Below, piece by piece: positions 22,276 through 32,998 of a DNA stretch of 64,000 bases. Source of the stretch: Taudactylus pleione. Taxonomy: Eukaryota; Chordata; Amphibia; Anura; Myobatrachidae. The notes beneath the pieces were generated by a model. It was not told the DNA's origin and did no database searches. It saw nothing but the letters and a program-made list of their open reading frames with translations. Position 1 is the stretch's first letter. Each line of letters begins with the position of its first letter. The DNA is taken from NCBI GenBank assembly GCA_031769625.1, contig JAUIMM010000483.1:3803501-3867500 (forward strand), given 5' to 3'. The position numbers and the translations under genes are program-made.

Positions 22276-23104
22276 GGGCCATATTCAATATGGGGCGAAA
22301 AGTCCCATAATTTATCGCCGATGACGTCATTTTCACCTATTTCCAATATCCCCATATTCAATTACATTGCGAAAAGTCAATGTTAAAAAACGGGGATAAT
22401 TTTTCGGCAGTCTTTTGCTGGCGAAAAAATAGTGCAGAATTGGGGTTTAGGGGTGCAGGCCTGCACCCTTGGGAATGCCCCCTTAAAATGATCTGTGTTA
22501 CAAAAAAGTAAAAAAAATAAAAATAGGGACACCCCAAAGAAATAATTAAAATTTTGGTGTTTAAAAAAAAAAAAAAAATAGGGAACACCCTTCTAAATTA
22601 TCGGAATTGAGTCCAGAGGGGTTCCCTTATATGCGGCAGGTGTTTTCTTCATTGCGGGAGTAGTGGCAGGTGCATTTTTGCAGAATTTAAAAAAATTATT
22701 TCAGGGACTTAAAAATATGCTTGCACCCATTTTCATGTACCCCAAATTTGATGGCCATAGTTATTTTTTTCTTTAAAAAAAAGTGCTATTCTTCACCCCT
22801 TCTTCATAGCCACAATTATGCACCTGCAGCGGCTATTACAAACCCCGACTTCCTTCAGCAGGCAAAAATGGGGGTACCCATAGTGATCCCCCATGTCTAG
22901 ACATCTTTAGGGGGGTCCCAGGAACAATTCCCGAAAATTCCAGGTTTTTGGAGAAACTTACCTTTCTGCCGGCTCCCGTTTTCGTTAACTCCTAATTGAA
23001 TACGGGGATAAAGCGGGCACGTGCACGATACTTTATCCTCGGAAAACCTGCGATGTGGAGCGAAAGTCCAGCACGGACTTTTCACTCCAAATTGAATACC
23101 CCCC
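22276..23104. mobile_element. 'TATTCAATT' Harbinger-like MITE, second copy in mariner
   Basis: Left GGGCCATATTCAATATGG, right CCAAATTGAATACCCCCC, flanked by ATA (or CATAG) on both sides. Shares the 'cagaattggggtttaggggtgcag' region and other interior blocks with 20358-21223, in inverted order. Confidence 0.82.
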
Positions 23105-23961
23105 ATAGTGTTGCAATGTCTACATATGGGACAGAAAAACAGAGGCAGTCTCATTACTTTTCAATCAGCCTTCGTACATTGCAGCTGAGTAGCTGCACAT
23201 ACAGAGACATGCCCATAGCAATTGCTGAGTAGCTGCACATATAGAGACATGCCCCTAGCAATTGCTGAGTAGCTGCACATACAGAGAGAGCCCATAGCAA
23301 TTGCTGAGTAGCTGCACATACAGAGACATGCCCATAGCAATTGCTGAGTAGCTGCACATATAGAGACATGCCCCTAGCAATTGCTGAGTAGCAGCACATA
23401 CACAGAGAGCCCATAGCAATTGCTGAGTAGCTGCACATATAGAGACATGCCCCTAGCAATTGCTGAGTAGCTGCACATACAGAGAGAGCCCATAGCAATT
23501 GCTGAGTAGCTGCACATACAGAGAGAGCCCCTAGCAATTGCTGAGTAGCTGCACATATAGAGACATGCCCCTAGCAATTGCTGAGTAGCAGCACATACAC
23601 AGAGAGCCCCTAGCAATTGCTGAGTAGCTGCACATACAGAGAGAGCCCATAGCAATTGCTGAGTAGCTGCACATACAGAGAGAGCCCCTAGCAATTGCTG
23701 AGTAGCTGCACATATAGAGACATGCCCTTAGCAATTGCAGAGTAGCTGCACATACAGAGAGAGCCCCTAGCAATTGCTGAGTAGCTGCACATACAGAGAG
23801 AGCCCATAGCAATTGCTGAGTAGCAGCACATACAGAGAGAGCCCCTAGCAATTGCTGAGTAGCTGCACATACAGAGAGAGCCCATAGCAATTGCTGAGTA
23901 GCTGCACATACAGAGAGAGCCCATAGCAATTGCTGAGTAGCTGCACATACAGAGAGAGCCC

Positions 23962-24830
23962 CTAGCAATTGCAGAGTAGCTGCACATACAGAGACAGGCC
24001 CCTAGCAATTGCTGAGTAGCTGCACATACAGAGACATGCTCCTAGCAATTTCTGAGTAGCTGAAAATACAGAGAGAGACCCTAGCAATTGCTGAGTAGCT
24101 GCACATACAGAGAGAGCCCCTAGCAATTGCTGAGTAGCTGCACATACAGAGAGAGCCCATAGCAATTGCTGGGTAGCTGCACATACACAGAGAGCCCCTA
24201 GCAATTGCTGAGTAGCTGCACATACAGAGAGAGCCCATAGCAATTGCTGAGTAGCAGCACATACACAGAGAGCCCCTAGTAATTGCTGAGTAGCAACACA
24301 TACACAGAGAGCCCCTAGCAATTGCTGAGTAGCAGCACATATAGAGAGAGCCCCTAGCAATTGCTGAGTAGCAGCACATACAGAGAGAGCCCCTAGCAAT
24401 TGCTGAGTAGCAGCACATACACAGAGAGCCCCTAGCAATTGCTGAGTAGCTGCACATATAGAGATAGCCCCTAGCAATTGCTGAGTAGCAGCACATATAG
24501 AGACATGCCCCTAGCAATTGCTGAGTAGCAGCACATACACAGAGAACCCCTAGCAATTGCTGAGTAGCAGCACATATAGAGAGAGCCCCTAGCAATTGCT
24601 GAGTAGCTGCACATACACAGAGAGCCCCTAGCAATTGCTGAGTAGCAGCACATATAGAGAGAGCCCCTAGCAATTGCTGAGTAGCTGCACATACAGAGAG
24701 AGCCCCTAGCAATTGCTGAGTAGCTGCACATAAGAGAGAGCCCCTAGCAATTGCTGAGTAGTTGCACATACAGAGACAGGCCCATAGCAATTGCTGAGTA
24801 GGTGCACATACAGAGAGAGCCCCTAGCAAT
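23962..24830. repeat. Higher-order duplicate block, copy 1
   Basis: The order of variant 39-bp units here, including the unusual TTTCTGAGTAGCTGAAAATA and AAGAGAGAGCC units, recurs at 25479-26347 with only a few differences. The offset is 1517 bp, about 39 units. Confidence 0.85.
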
Positions 24831-25478
24831 TGCTGAGTAGCTGCACATACAGAGAGCCCCTAGCAATTGCTGAGTAGCTGCACATACAGAGAGCCCCTAG
24901 CAATTGCTGAGTAGCTGCACATACAGAGAGAGCCCATAGCAATTGCTGAGTAGCTGCACATAAGAGAGAGCCCCTAGCAATTGCTGAGTAGTTGCACATA
25001 CAGAGACAGGCCCATAGCAATTGCTGAGTAGGTGCACATACAGAGAGAGCCCCTAGCAATTGCTGAGTAGCTGCACATACAGAGAGCCCCTAGCAATTGC
25101 TGAGTAGCTGCACATACAGAGAGCCCATAGCAATTGCTGAGTAGCAGCACATACAGAGAGAGCCCCTAGCAATTGCTGAGTAGCTGCACATACAGAGAGA
25201 GCCCATAGCAATTGCTGAGTAGCTGCACATACAGAGAGAGCCCATAGCAATTGCTGAGTAGCTGCACATATAGAGACATGCCCTTAGCAATTGCAGAGTA
25301 GCTGCAAATACAGAGAGAGCCCATAGCAATTGCTGAGTAGCAGCTCATACAGAGAGAGCCCCTAGCAATTGCTGAGTAGCTGCACATACAGAGAGAGCCC
25401 ATAGCAATTGCTGAGTAGCTGCACATACAGAGAGAGCCCATAGCAATTGCTGAGTAGCTGCACATACAGAGAGAGCCC

Positions 25479-26347
25479 CTAGCAATTGCAGAGTAGCTGC
25501 ACATACAGAGACAGGCCCCTAGCAATTGCTGAGTAGCTGCACATACAGAGACATGCTCCTAGCAATTTCTGAGTAGCTGAAAATACAGAGAGAGACCCTA
25601 GCAATTGCTGAGTAGCTGCACATACAGAGAGAGCCCCTAGCAATTGCTGAGTAGCTGCACATACAGAGAGAGCCCATAGCAATTGCTGGGAAGCTGCACA
25701 TACACAGAGAGCCCCTAGCAATTGCTGAGTAGCTGCACATACAGAGAGAGCCCATAGCAATTGCTGAGTAGCAGCACATACACAGAGAGCCCCTAGTAAT
25801 TGCTGAGTAGCAACACATACACAGAGAGCCCCTAGCAATTGCTGAGTAGCAGCACATATAGAGAGAGCCCCTAGCAATTGCTGAGTAGCAGCACATACAG
25901 AGAGAGCCCCTAGCAATTGCTGAGTAGCAGCACATACACAGAGAGCCCCTAGCAATTGCTGAGTAGCTGCACATATAGAGATAGCCCCTAGCAATTGCTG
26001 AGTAGCAGCACATATAGAGACATGCCCCTAGCAATTGCTGAGTAGCAGCACATACACAGAGAACCCCTAGCAATTGCTGAGTAGCAGCACATATAGAGAG
26101 AGCCCCTAGCAATTGCTGAGTAGCTGCACATACACAGAGAGCCCCTAGCAATTGCTGAGTAGCAGCACATATAGAGAGAGCCCCTAGCAATTGCTGAGTA
26201 GCTGCACATACAGAGAGAGCCCCTAGCAATTGCTGAGTAGCTGCACATAAGAGAGAGCCCCTAGCAATTGCTGAGTAGTTGCACATACAGAGACAGGCCC
26301 ATAGCAAATGCTGAGTAGGTGCACATACAGAGAGAGCCCCTAGCAAT
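25479..26347. repeat. Higher-order duplicate block, copy 2
   Basis: Near-identical repeat of 23962-24830; differences include GGGAAGCTG for GGGTAGCTG and GCAAATGCTG for GCAATTGCTG. Points to recent unequal exchange or segment duplication. Confidence 0.85.
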
Positions 26348-26990
26348 TGCTGAGTAGCTGCACATATAGAGAGAGCCCCTAGCAATTGCTGAGTAGCAGC
26401 ATATATAGAGACATGCCCATAGCAATTGCTGAGTAGCTGCACATACAGAGACATGCCCCTAGCAATTGCTGAGTAGCAACACATACACAGAGAGCCCCTA
26501 GCAATTGCTGAGTAGCAGCACATATAGAGAGAGCCCCTAGCAATTGCTGAGTAGCTGCACATACACAGAGAGCCCCTAGCAATTGCTGAGTAGCAACACA
26601 TACACAGAGAGCCCCTAGCAATTGCTGAGTAGCAGCACATATAGAGAGAGCCCCTAGCAATTGCTGAGTAGCAGCACATACAGAGAGAGCCCCTAGCAAT
26701 TGCAGAGTAGCAGCACATACACAGAGAGCCCCTAGCAATTGCTGAGTAGCAGCACATACAGAGAGAGCCCCTAGCAATTGCTGAGTAGCAGCACATACAC
26801 AGAGAGCCCCTAGCAATTGCTGAGTAGCAGCACATACAGAGAGAGCCCCTAGCAATTGCTGAGTAGCAGCACATACACAGAGAGCCCCTAGCAATTGCTG
26901 AGTAGCTGCACATACAGAGAGAACCCCTAGCAATTGCTGAGTAGCAGCACATACAGAGAGAGCCCCTAGCAATTGCTGAGTAGCAGCACA

Positions 26991-27300
26991 AAAAGAAGGA
27001 AGTGTCCCGGCTGCTTAGTTACAGCCAGGAATAACAAGCAAAGCGGCCACAGAGAGTCCTGGTTGCCTAGCAACTGCCGGGCCCATCAGCCATAGCGGCC
27101 GGCGTGACGCAGTGTCTCGGTCATGTGACAACGACCAGGACCGGCTGCTGGAGAGAGCTGCTGCTGAGACTTCAGTCTGATCCAACTCCTCAGAATATCA
27201 TGTTTGATTCTCACGCATTTCATATTTATAGGTTGAGACAGATTGCCTATTATATTGCACAATCATTGTCTGATTCCACAATAGACGCCTTGTAGCTGTA
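26991..27300 (+). promoter_or_regulatory. GC-rich unique stretch with X-box and TCATGTGAC site
   Basis: Unlike its surroundings, this stretch is unique, GC-rich and CpG-containing. It holds GTTGCCTAGCAAC (27062-27074), which fits the RFX X-box rule GTNRCC-N-RGYAAC exactly, and TCATGTGAC (27121-27129), an E-box/M-box-type site. Downstream an ATG (27201) opens a short frame MFDSHAFHIYR followed by possible donor AG|GTTGAG (weak). RFX sites typify promoters of cilium genes, so a first exon is possible, but no conserved coding or second exon is visible. It could equally be old repeat DNA. Confidence 0.3.
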
Positions 27301-28125
27301 GCCGTCAGCATGCTTGTAGTAAAAACAGGCCCAATAGTGTAAATATATGTCTATGCAGCGTCATGCCTAGACTTCTGGGGGGCCCTGGGTGAAATGGTAA
27401 TATGGGGGCCACTCCACCTTTATATGAGAAATTGATATTAAGCGGTGGGTGGCGCATATGCTGATGACGTGATTCGTGTCATTGTGGCTCTGCCCCCTGC
27501 TGCAAAATGTTGCAAATCGCAGTATTGCAAAGCGAGGGCAGGACCACAATGACGCAATTCATGGTGCCACACCCACTCCCACTGTGATGTCACCCCTCGT
27601 AAAGCACAGTATGCAATAATTGCTCGCAAGCAACATAGTACATAAGTGTCTATTTTATTTCAGCAAATAAACATACTAAAGTGCAAAACAAGTAAAATAA
27701 AACAAGTACCTGCATATTCACATTAGTGCTTCACGGTGTAAATAATCCGTGTATAGATCATTTCACCCTATTTTAAATAGTTTTAGGCCAACAAAAATAT
27801 AAGTTTTCACTTCCAGTTTTCAGGAGGTTGATTCTTCCTCTCATAAGACGTCGTTAGTCATTTTAAAAGGTTTAAAACTAGTAACTATTTTTTTAAAACT
27901 AATAGAATAGGAATTACTATGTATAAATATTCCTAAACTTCCCAATTATCAGCATCAAGGATTATTGCTATCCAGTGATTTTACAGAGAAAGGAGCCCCC
28001 TCTAGTGGATATGCTTAGTCTGCCAGCTTGAACGTTTGGTCTGATAATTACATACAAGACATCGAAAAGAACTTGCAAGCTTCTGGTAATTAAGTATCCT
28101 TTGTCTGTCAGTACAAAGTGCAATG
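27301..28125. other. Intergenic DNA with a weak inverted repeat
   Basis: Around 27465-27565, TGATGACGTGATTCGTGTCATTGTGG-type and CCACAATGACGCAATTCATGG sequences are imperfectly inverted about a GTTGCAAATCGCAGTATTGC centre, resembling the interior of the CATACTTGCC MITEs. The rest is AT-rich and unassigned. Confidence 0.4.
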
Positions 28126-28133
28126 GTATAGAG

Positions 28134-29360
28134 CAGGGGTCTTCAACCCGTGGCCCGCGGAGCTCTGTCGGGTGGCCCGCCACCTGAGGGCAACTGTTCC
28201 CCACGGTCAGACAACAGGCTCCATTTGCTGGGCACCTGGCTCCCTACCTGCACCGCATCGCCAGCCAGCCAGGGGCTGGAGCTCACTCCTGAGCTCCGGA
28301 TTCCGCAGTATGTGCAGTGCACTATGGGCATTTCAATTAGGGGCACTAGTACTAGGGGGCATTTCTATTAGGGGCACTAGTACTAGGGGGCATTACTACC
28401 AGGGGGCACTACTACTATGGTACATTACTATTAGGGGCACTACTATTAGGAGGCATTTGTATTAGGGGCACTACTACTAGAGTGCATTACTATTAAGGGC
28501 ACTACTACTAGGGGGCATTACTATTACGGGCACTACTACTAGGGGGCATTACTAGTAGGGGGACTTCTACTAGGGGGCACTACTACTTGGAGGCAGTAAT
28601 AATAGGGGCACTACTAATAGGGGGCATTTCTATTAGGGGCACTACTACTAGGGGTCGTTTCTAATAGGGGCACTAGTAGGTGCATTACTATTGGGGGCAC
28701 TACTACTAGGGGGCATTACTATTATGGACACTAATACTAGGGGGTATTACTATTAGGTGCACTACTACTAGGGGCATTTCTATTGGGAGTACTATATAAG
28801 GGGGCATTGCTATTAGGGGCACTACTACTAGGGGACATTTCTATTAGGGACACTAGTACTAGGGAGTACCACTAATGGGGGCATTGCATAGGGGGCACTG
28901 CATAAGGGGTACCACTCCTGGGGGGACTACATAAGGGGCACTACCACTACTGGGGTCACTGCAGAAAAGGCATTACCACTATGGGCTTTACATAAGGGGC
29001 AGCACTACTGGGGGCACTGAAGAATAAAGGGTACTACCACTACTGGGGGCGTCACTACAGTGGGCATTGCATTAGGGGCACTACTGCTGTGGGCATTACG
29101 TGTAAGGGGCACTACTGCTGTGGGCATTGTATAAGGGGCAGTACTACTGTGGGCATTGTGTATAAGGGGCACAAATGTGGGCATTGTGTAAAAGGGGCAC
29201 TGCTGTGTGTCATACATGAATAAGGGACACGACTATGTGATGTAATGGGAATTTGGTGAATCAAGATTGTGCTACTGTGGTGGCGTATAGCTTAGTGGCC
29301 CTCTGGCTTCGTTGAATTTTTTAATGTGGCTCACACTGTGTAAAAGGTTGAAGACCCCTG
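28134..29360. mobile_element. hAT element with 31-bp internal minisatellite
   Basis: Perfect 15-bp inverted ends CAGGGGTCTTCAACC and GGTTGAAGACCCCTG, flanked by GTATAGAG and GTATAGGG (7 of 8; 28126-28133, 29361-29368). Subterminal CGTGGCCCGCGGAGC and GTGGCTCACACTGTG. The interior is mostly a 31-bp minisatellite. No transposase. Confidence 0.93.
28330..29215. repeat. 31-bp minisatellite inside hAT element
   Basis: Unit ATTAGGGGCACTACTACTAGGGGGCATTACT, about 27 copies that decay rightward into GGGGCACTACTGCTGTGGGCATT variants. The gradient suggests growth from the left side. Confidence 0.9.
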
Positions 29361-29428
29361 GTATAGGGCAAAAGTATAAAACTGACGTGTGGTTTGGTGA
29401 AAAATGATGTCTTAATATAAGTATTAGT

Positions 29429-29953
29429 CTGCACACAGGGTTACTTATACGCACACAATTGGCCGATTGTTGCGTTCTGCCCATGCGTTGCAGTGCGCGT
29501 GCGTGAACTAGCCACTGCCACGAGACTGCGATTGCAGAGGATACGCAGACCCATGGCAGAGTGATTGACAGGAAGAGCCGTTTGGGGGTGGTAATGGGGG
29601 GGTGGTCAGCCAAACGCAGGCATACCAGGGCGCTCGCACGCTGTTGCAACGGTGTGCATAAATTATCCACTGCGATACCATATGCAGCCTGAGGACTCAT
29701 AGCCTACGTGGCTGTTAGCAATTCCTGAGTAAAGTCCGGGCTTGTGCAAGTGTGTGTCTGCGTCCAATGGTACTCGATTGTACCGATGGTTCTGCTATGT
29801 TGACAAAGTCTGCGGATGTGGGTAAGGGGAAGTGGGCGTCCTAATGTCAAGCTGCGATCGCAATGTTAATGCAAACATTTACATATCCCCGCTGATATTA
29901 GCAACTGCGCTACGTGAGAATATGAAGAATAGCGATCCGTAGTGAATCAGACA
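29429..29953. mobile_element. Harbinger-like MITE, subfamily C, decayed
   Basis: The right end GCGATCCGTAGTGAATCAGAC is the inverted form of the left end at 34641. Interior GTGAACTAGCCACTGCCACG and TTGACAGGAAGAGCCG match 18363-18860. The left end (AGTCTGCACACAGGG) is altered, so borders are approximate. Confidence 0.6.
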
Positions 29954-30011
29954 CACAGTGTCATGAGCCCTCAGATAACAAGGAAATGGTTTACCGTATT
30001 CCAAAAAAATG

Positions 30012-30260
30012 TTAAGATTTAGGGCCTGATTCTGATGTAGTCGCAGATATGGACGCTTCTCGCGGATCTCAGCACACTGCGCATGCGCCATAGAAATCTG
30101 CTTCTGTGCATGCGCCGGATCAGGTATCTGCGGAAAGATTTGAGAACAAAAGTGCGGGAAGACAGATTGGCGCTGCAACTCAGAAGACTTCAGCCGATCC
30201 ACGCCAAAATGACCTATCCCTCCAGGTCCAACAGGAAATCGACAACAAATGGTTAGGTGT
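30012..30260. mobile_element. Possible truncated Harbinger-like MITE
   Basis: Starts TTAGGGCCTGATTCTGATG, the family terminus, then GCGCATGCGCC motifs. No matching right end was found. Confidence 0.4.
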
Positions 30261-30460
30261 GGCCCCCAGGCGCTGTCTATTTGTATAACAGGGAAAGTAC
30301 TGGAGAAAAATACTTATCTCTAGATATAGTATATATTACTTTTCTTTAAACTGTAGATGTTCTATATGGTGTCTTTTTCTTTATACTCGTCCAGTCCGGA
30401 TGATTCATACACACATGAAAACAGACAAAATACTAAAATGCGTTGTTTCTTCAAGACACA

Positions 30461-30964
30461 GGACCTCATTCAGTGCCGCTTGCAAAATGCGCGCGCTCGT
30501 TCTGAATGTGGGCGGCCGCTTTTCTTTTGAAAGTCGGCCTCCTGGCCGCTCGCTAAGCTGTGGGTTACCACCCACAGCTTTAGCGAGTGACTAGGTGATG
30601 GTCGCGATGGTCGAGACCATCATGACCATTGGGGCTTGCGACGAGACCCTTCCGGTAGGTCTCGTCTACCGCATGCCCCAGCCAGCTTCCTGCTCTAACA
30701 GAGCAGGAAGCACCCTACCGACATCACTGGTGATGTCAGTAGGGCCGCCTACAAACGGCAGGCGTTCCGTCAGAAACGCCTCAGTTTGTCTGGCCACCTC
30801 CCCACCACACCTACATAACGGGGCGAGCTGTCAATCAACATCGACAGCTGCCCCTTTTGTAGCGAGAATTTCTCTCTCGCTCCGGGGCTTGCGCGTGCGC
30901 AGTGCCCCACCATCGACTCACTTGCGAACGCATAGGCGCTTGCGAGCGGGTCTGAATGAGGTCC
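30461..30964. mobile_element. Harbinger-like MITE, GC-rich subfamily
   Basis: Ends GGACCTCATTCAGTGCCGC and GGGTCTGAATGAGGTCC, flanked by ACA on both sides (30458-30460, 30965-30967). Interior palindromes include ACATCACTGGTGATGTCAG and the AGCTGTGGGTTACCACCCAC stem, shared with 45257, 56199 and 61421. Confidence 0.87.
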
Positions 30965-31315
30965 ACAATCTTTAATCTCTATATCAGATAAATTTGGCAA
31001 AGAAAGAGATTGCCCCTGCTCTCTCAATGGGAGGTGGGTAAAAACTCGCAAATGCGTATTATCTATCCAAAGGAAAATAACTAATTGCTTTGTTCATAAC
31101 TTCAGAATAGAAGACACACCTAGCTTACACGTTAAAGGTGCAAGCTCAAGCTTGTAACGGTATCTTTTAGGGGGAAAAGAACTGATATGTACCCCAAAAA
31201 TTCTCTAAACGTCCAGTTGAAGCACCTAACTTACACAGGTCCAGTGCAAGCCCAAGCTTGTAAAGGTTTCTTTTATTTCTAATGGAGGTGTTTCTAAATT
31301 GTAGATAAAGACAAA

Positions 31316-31909
31316 GGGCCTGATTCAAAGCCGGACGCTATTTGCGCTCGCTCGTCCAGAAAATAGGGGTGGCTATTCAAATGAACCATTTGCTGTTTGC
31401 GGTCTGTTCACGCCTCTAGGTCTGAACGAGCGAACAAAACTTGCGGTCGTTTTTTGGGAAACTACGCCCCCTGGAGCATCCTACGTCATGTCCGCTATTT
31501 ATTAGATTAATCGAGTACATCGACCAGGGTATGAACTGCTCGCTATTCTTGTGGTTGGTTTTTGCTACCACAATTTTGCGAGCAGTTCTGGCTATAAAAT
31601 AACCCAATGACGTGGTCAATGATGCTGCTGTATTAATTATGCACACCCATAAAACGCCCGTTTTGACCTTTAAGCACGCCTGCGTTCGGATCTCCACTCC
31701 CCGTTTTCAAGCACCTTCCCCTGTTACCATCCACATACGCCTCCTCCTGTCACTCAAATTATCAGGCATTCGCTATTTTGCGAGCACATGAATTTCGGCC
31801 GCACTGACTGGTTCGAGCATGCGTATAACGATCCGTACGCATGCGCAGTTGGGCAAACATCGCTTGTAGCGAACGAGCTGCCGCCTACGAGTGGCTCTGA
31901 ATCAGGCCC
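31316..31909. mobile_element. Harbinger-like MITE, subfamily A, reverse orientation
   Basis: Ends GGGCCTGATTCAAAGCCGG and GGCTCTGAATCAGGCCC, flanked by AAA (31313-31315, 31910-31912). Interior is the reverse complement of 10361-10959 with about 10 percent difference by eye (AATCGAGTACATCGACC, CTTTAAGCACGCCTGCG). Confidence 0.85.
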
Positions 31910-32187
31910 AAAATACTTTGACCCCACCAAAATAGATAGTAACACCTGTACTCACGCTCAGTACAGTGTAGTAAATCGCATCTGGGTATCTTTAAACGTT
32001 CCACCAGGCAAAAAGATCCTTGATTCCAGATTTGGACCAACAAAGGTAAAAAGCCTTTTATGGTCCCTCTAATGCTTCAATTCTGCATGACATTTTTCAC
32101 ACATGACACGTGTGACTGGAGAAACATGCATCAAATGTATTCAGCAGCTTATCCCGTTTACGGGGATACTAAATATGTCTGCCTTGA
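31910..32187. other. Unassigned intergenic DNA
   Basis: Nothing recognised. Confidence 0.5.
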
Positions 32188-32379
32188 GGCCCCCATACAT
32201 CAGAGATTGATTGCAGCAATCGTGCAATTTGCAATCGATTGTGTATAAAAATCTTTCCCTTTTTCAATCGATTGTGGCAATTCAGCAATCTGCAATCGAT
32301 TGAAAAAGGGAAAGATTTTTATACACAATCGATTGCAAATTGCACGATTGCTGCAATCCATCTCTGATGTATGGGGGCC
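32188..32379. mobile_element. 192-bp near-perfect hairpin MITE
   Basis: The left arm GGCCCCCATACATCAGAG... and the right arm ...CTCTGATGTATGGGGGCC pair over about 85 bp with one or two mismatches (GATTGATTGC against GCAATCCATC). The loop is about 20 bases (TGGCAATTCAGCAATCTGC region). Flanks are TTGA and TTTA, possibly decayed TTAA duplications as in Kolobok or piggyBac types. Long paired arms imply recent insertion. Confidence 0.85.
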
Positions 32380-32795
32380 TTTACTCTATGATGGAGTGCG
32401 TGGTACGGTCTGAAATCAGTTCAGCTGGTCAACAAAACTATCAATCATCCAGGATAGACGGAAAGATCTGCGCCGACGTTTATTTACCATGAATATACTA
32501 TTGTGTGACAATAACCAGCGCACAGTTTAACCCATTTGTTCTTCTTACTATAACGAAACTATCATTTTTGAATGCTTTGGGAAATAAATAAGAATAGACA
32601 TCTTCTTATACTAGTGGCTACACACAGCACACAATGATATTTCTGATTTATTACCTGTCAATTTATAAAGTTGGGTCACAAACATACAGTACTTGATTAA
32701 TATTTTTTGTGACATATCCAGGAAAGTTCCTTGTGGGAGCACGCTGGTGGTCTCGGTGTGGAGGGGGTGGGGTGACAGGATACCCAGACATCAAG
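32380..32795. other. Unassigned intergenic DNA
   Basis: Nothing recognised apart from AT-rich sequence. Confidence 0.5.
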
Positions 32796-32998
32796 GGCCC
32801 ATCGACACTTCCATTAGGCAGCTGCCTACGGGCGCCGGGACCTGAGGGGCGGCCTGCTGAGGCTGTCTGGTAGAAAAGTCAGAGACATCCCTCCCTCTTC
32901 TAGATCTAGACCAGGGGGTCAACAATCTATGGGGGGTGCAGCAGGTACTTATTGGGAGAGCCTAGTGGGGGTAACCGGATGCTGAGGGGGACAACAAT

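Larger units (their letters stand above)
20004..23172 (-). mobile_element. mariner transposon (dead) with three nested insertions
   Basis: Left end GGGCTTATAGAAAAGTAATG (through GAGACTG at 20030); right end CAGTCTCATTACTTTTCAATC, its inverted partner. TA dinucleotides flank the ends, as expected for Tc1/mariner. The minus strand carries one transposase gene (20037-22165) broken by a hAT MITE (20063-20230), a TATTCAATT MITE (20358-21223) and point mutations. Another MITE (22276-23104) lies between the promoter end and the right terminus. Removing the three insertions leaves about 1.3 kb, the usual mariner size. Confidence 0.9.
23171..26990. repeat. 39-bp satellite array, about 97 units
   Basis: Unit GCTGAGTAGCTGCACATACA followed by GAGAGAGCCCCTAGCAATT (39 bp), with variants AGCAGCAC, ATATAGAGACATG and CCCATAGC. 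Because 39 is a multiple of three, minus-strand frames stay open for up to 490 codons (25519-26991, peptide period YSAIARGSLCMC+C/S). No known family; the frame follows the repeat, so I read it as non-coding. A block of at least 1.1 kb is present twice, 1517 bp apart. The right edge (26990) adjoins unique GC-rich DNA. Confidence 0.95.

Noticed and set aside
23171..26990. CRISPR-like array (39-bp repeats)
   Set aside because: Units are contiguous without spacers, and the context is a vertebrate satellite.
25519..26991. 490-codon open frame on the minus strand
   Set aside because: It follows a 39-bp tandem repeat, a multiple of three; other frames are open for the same reason. Peptide is a monotonous 13-residue repeat with no known family.
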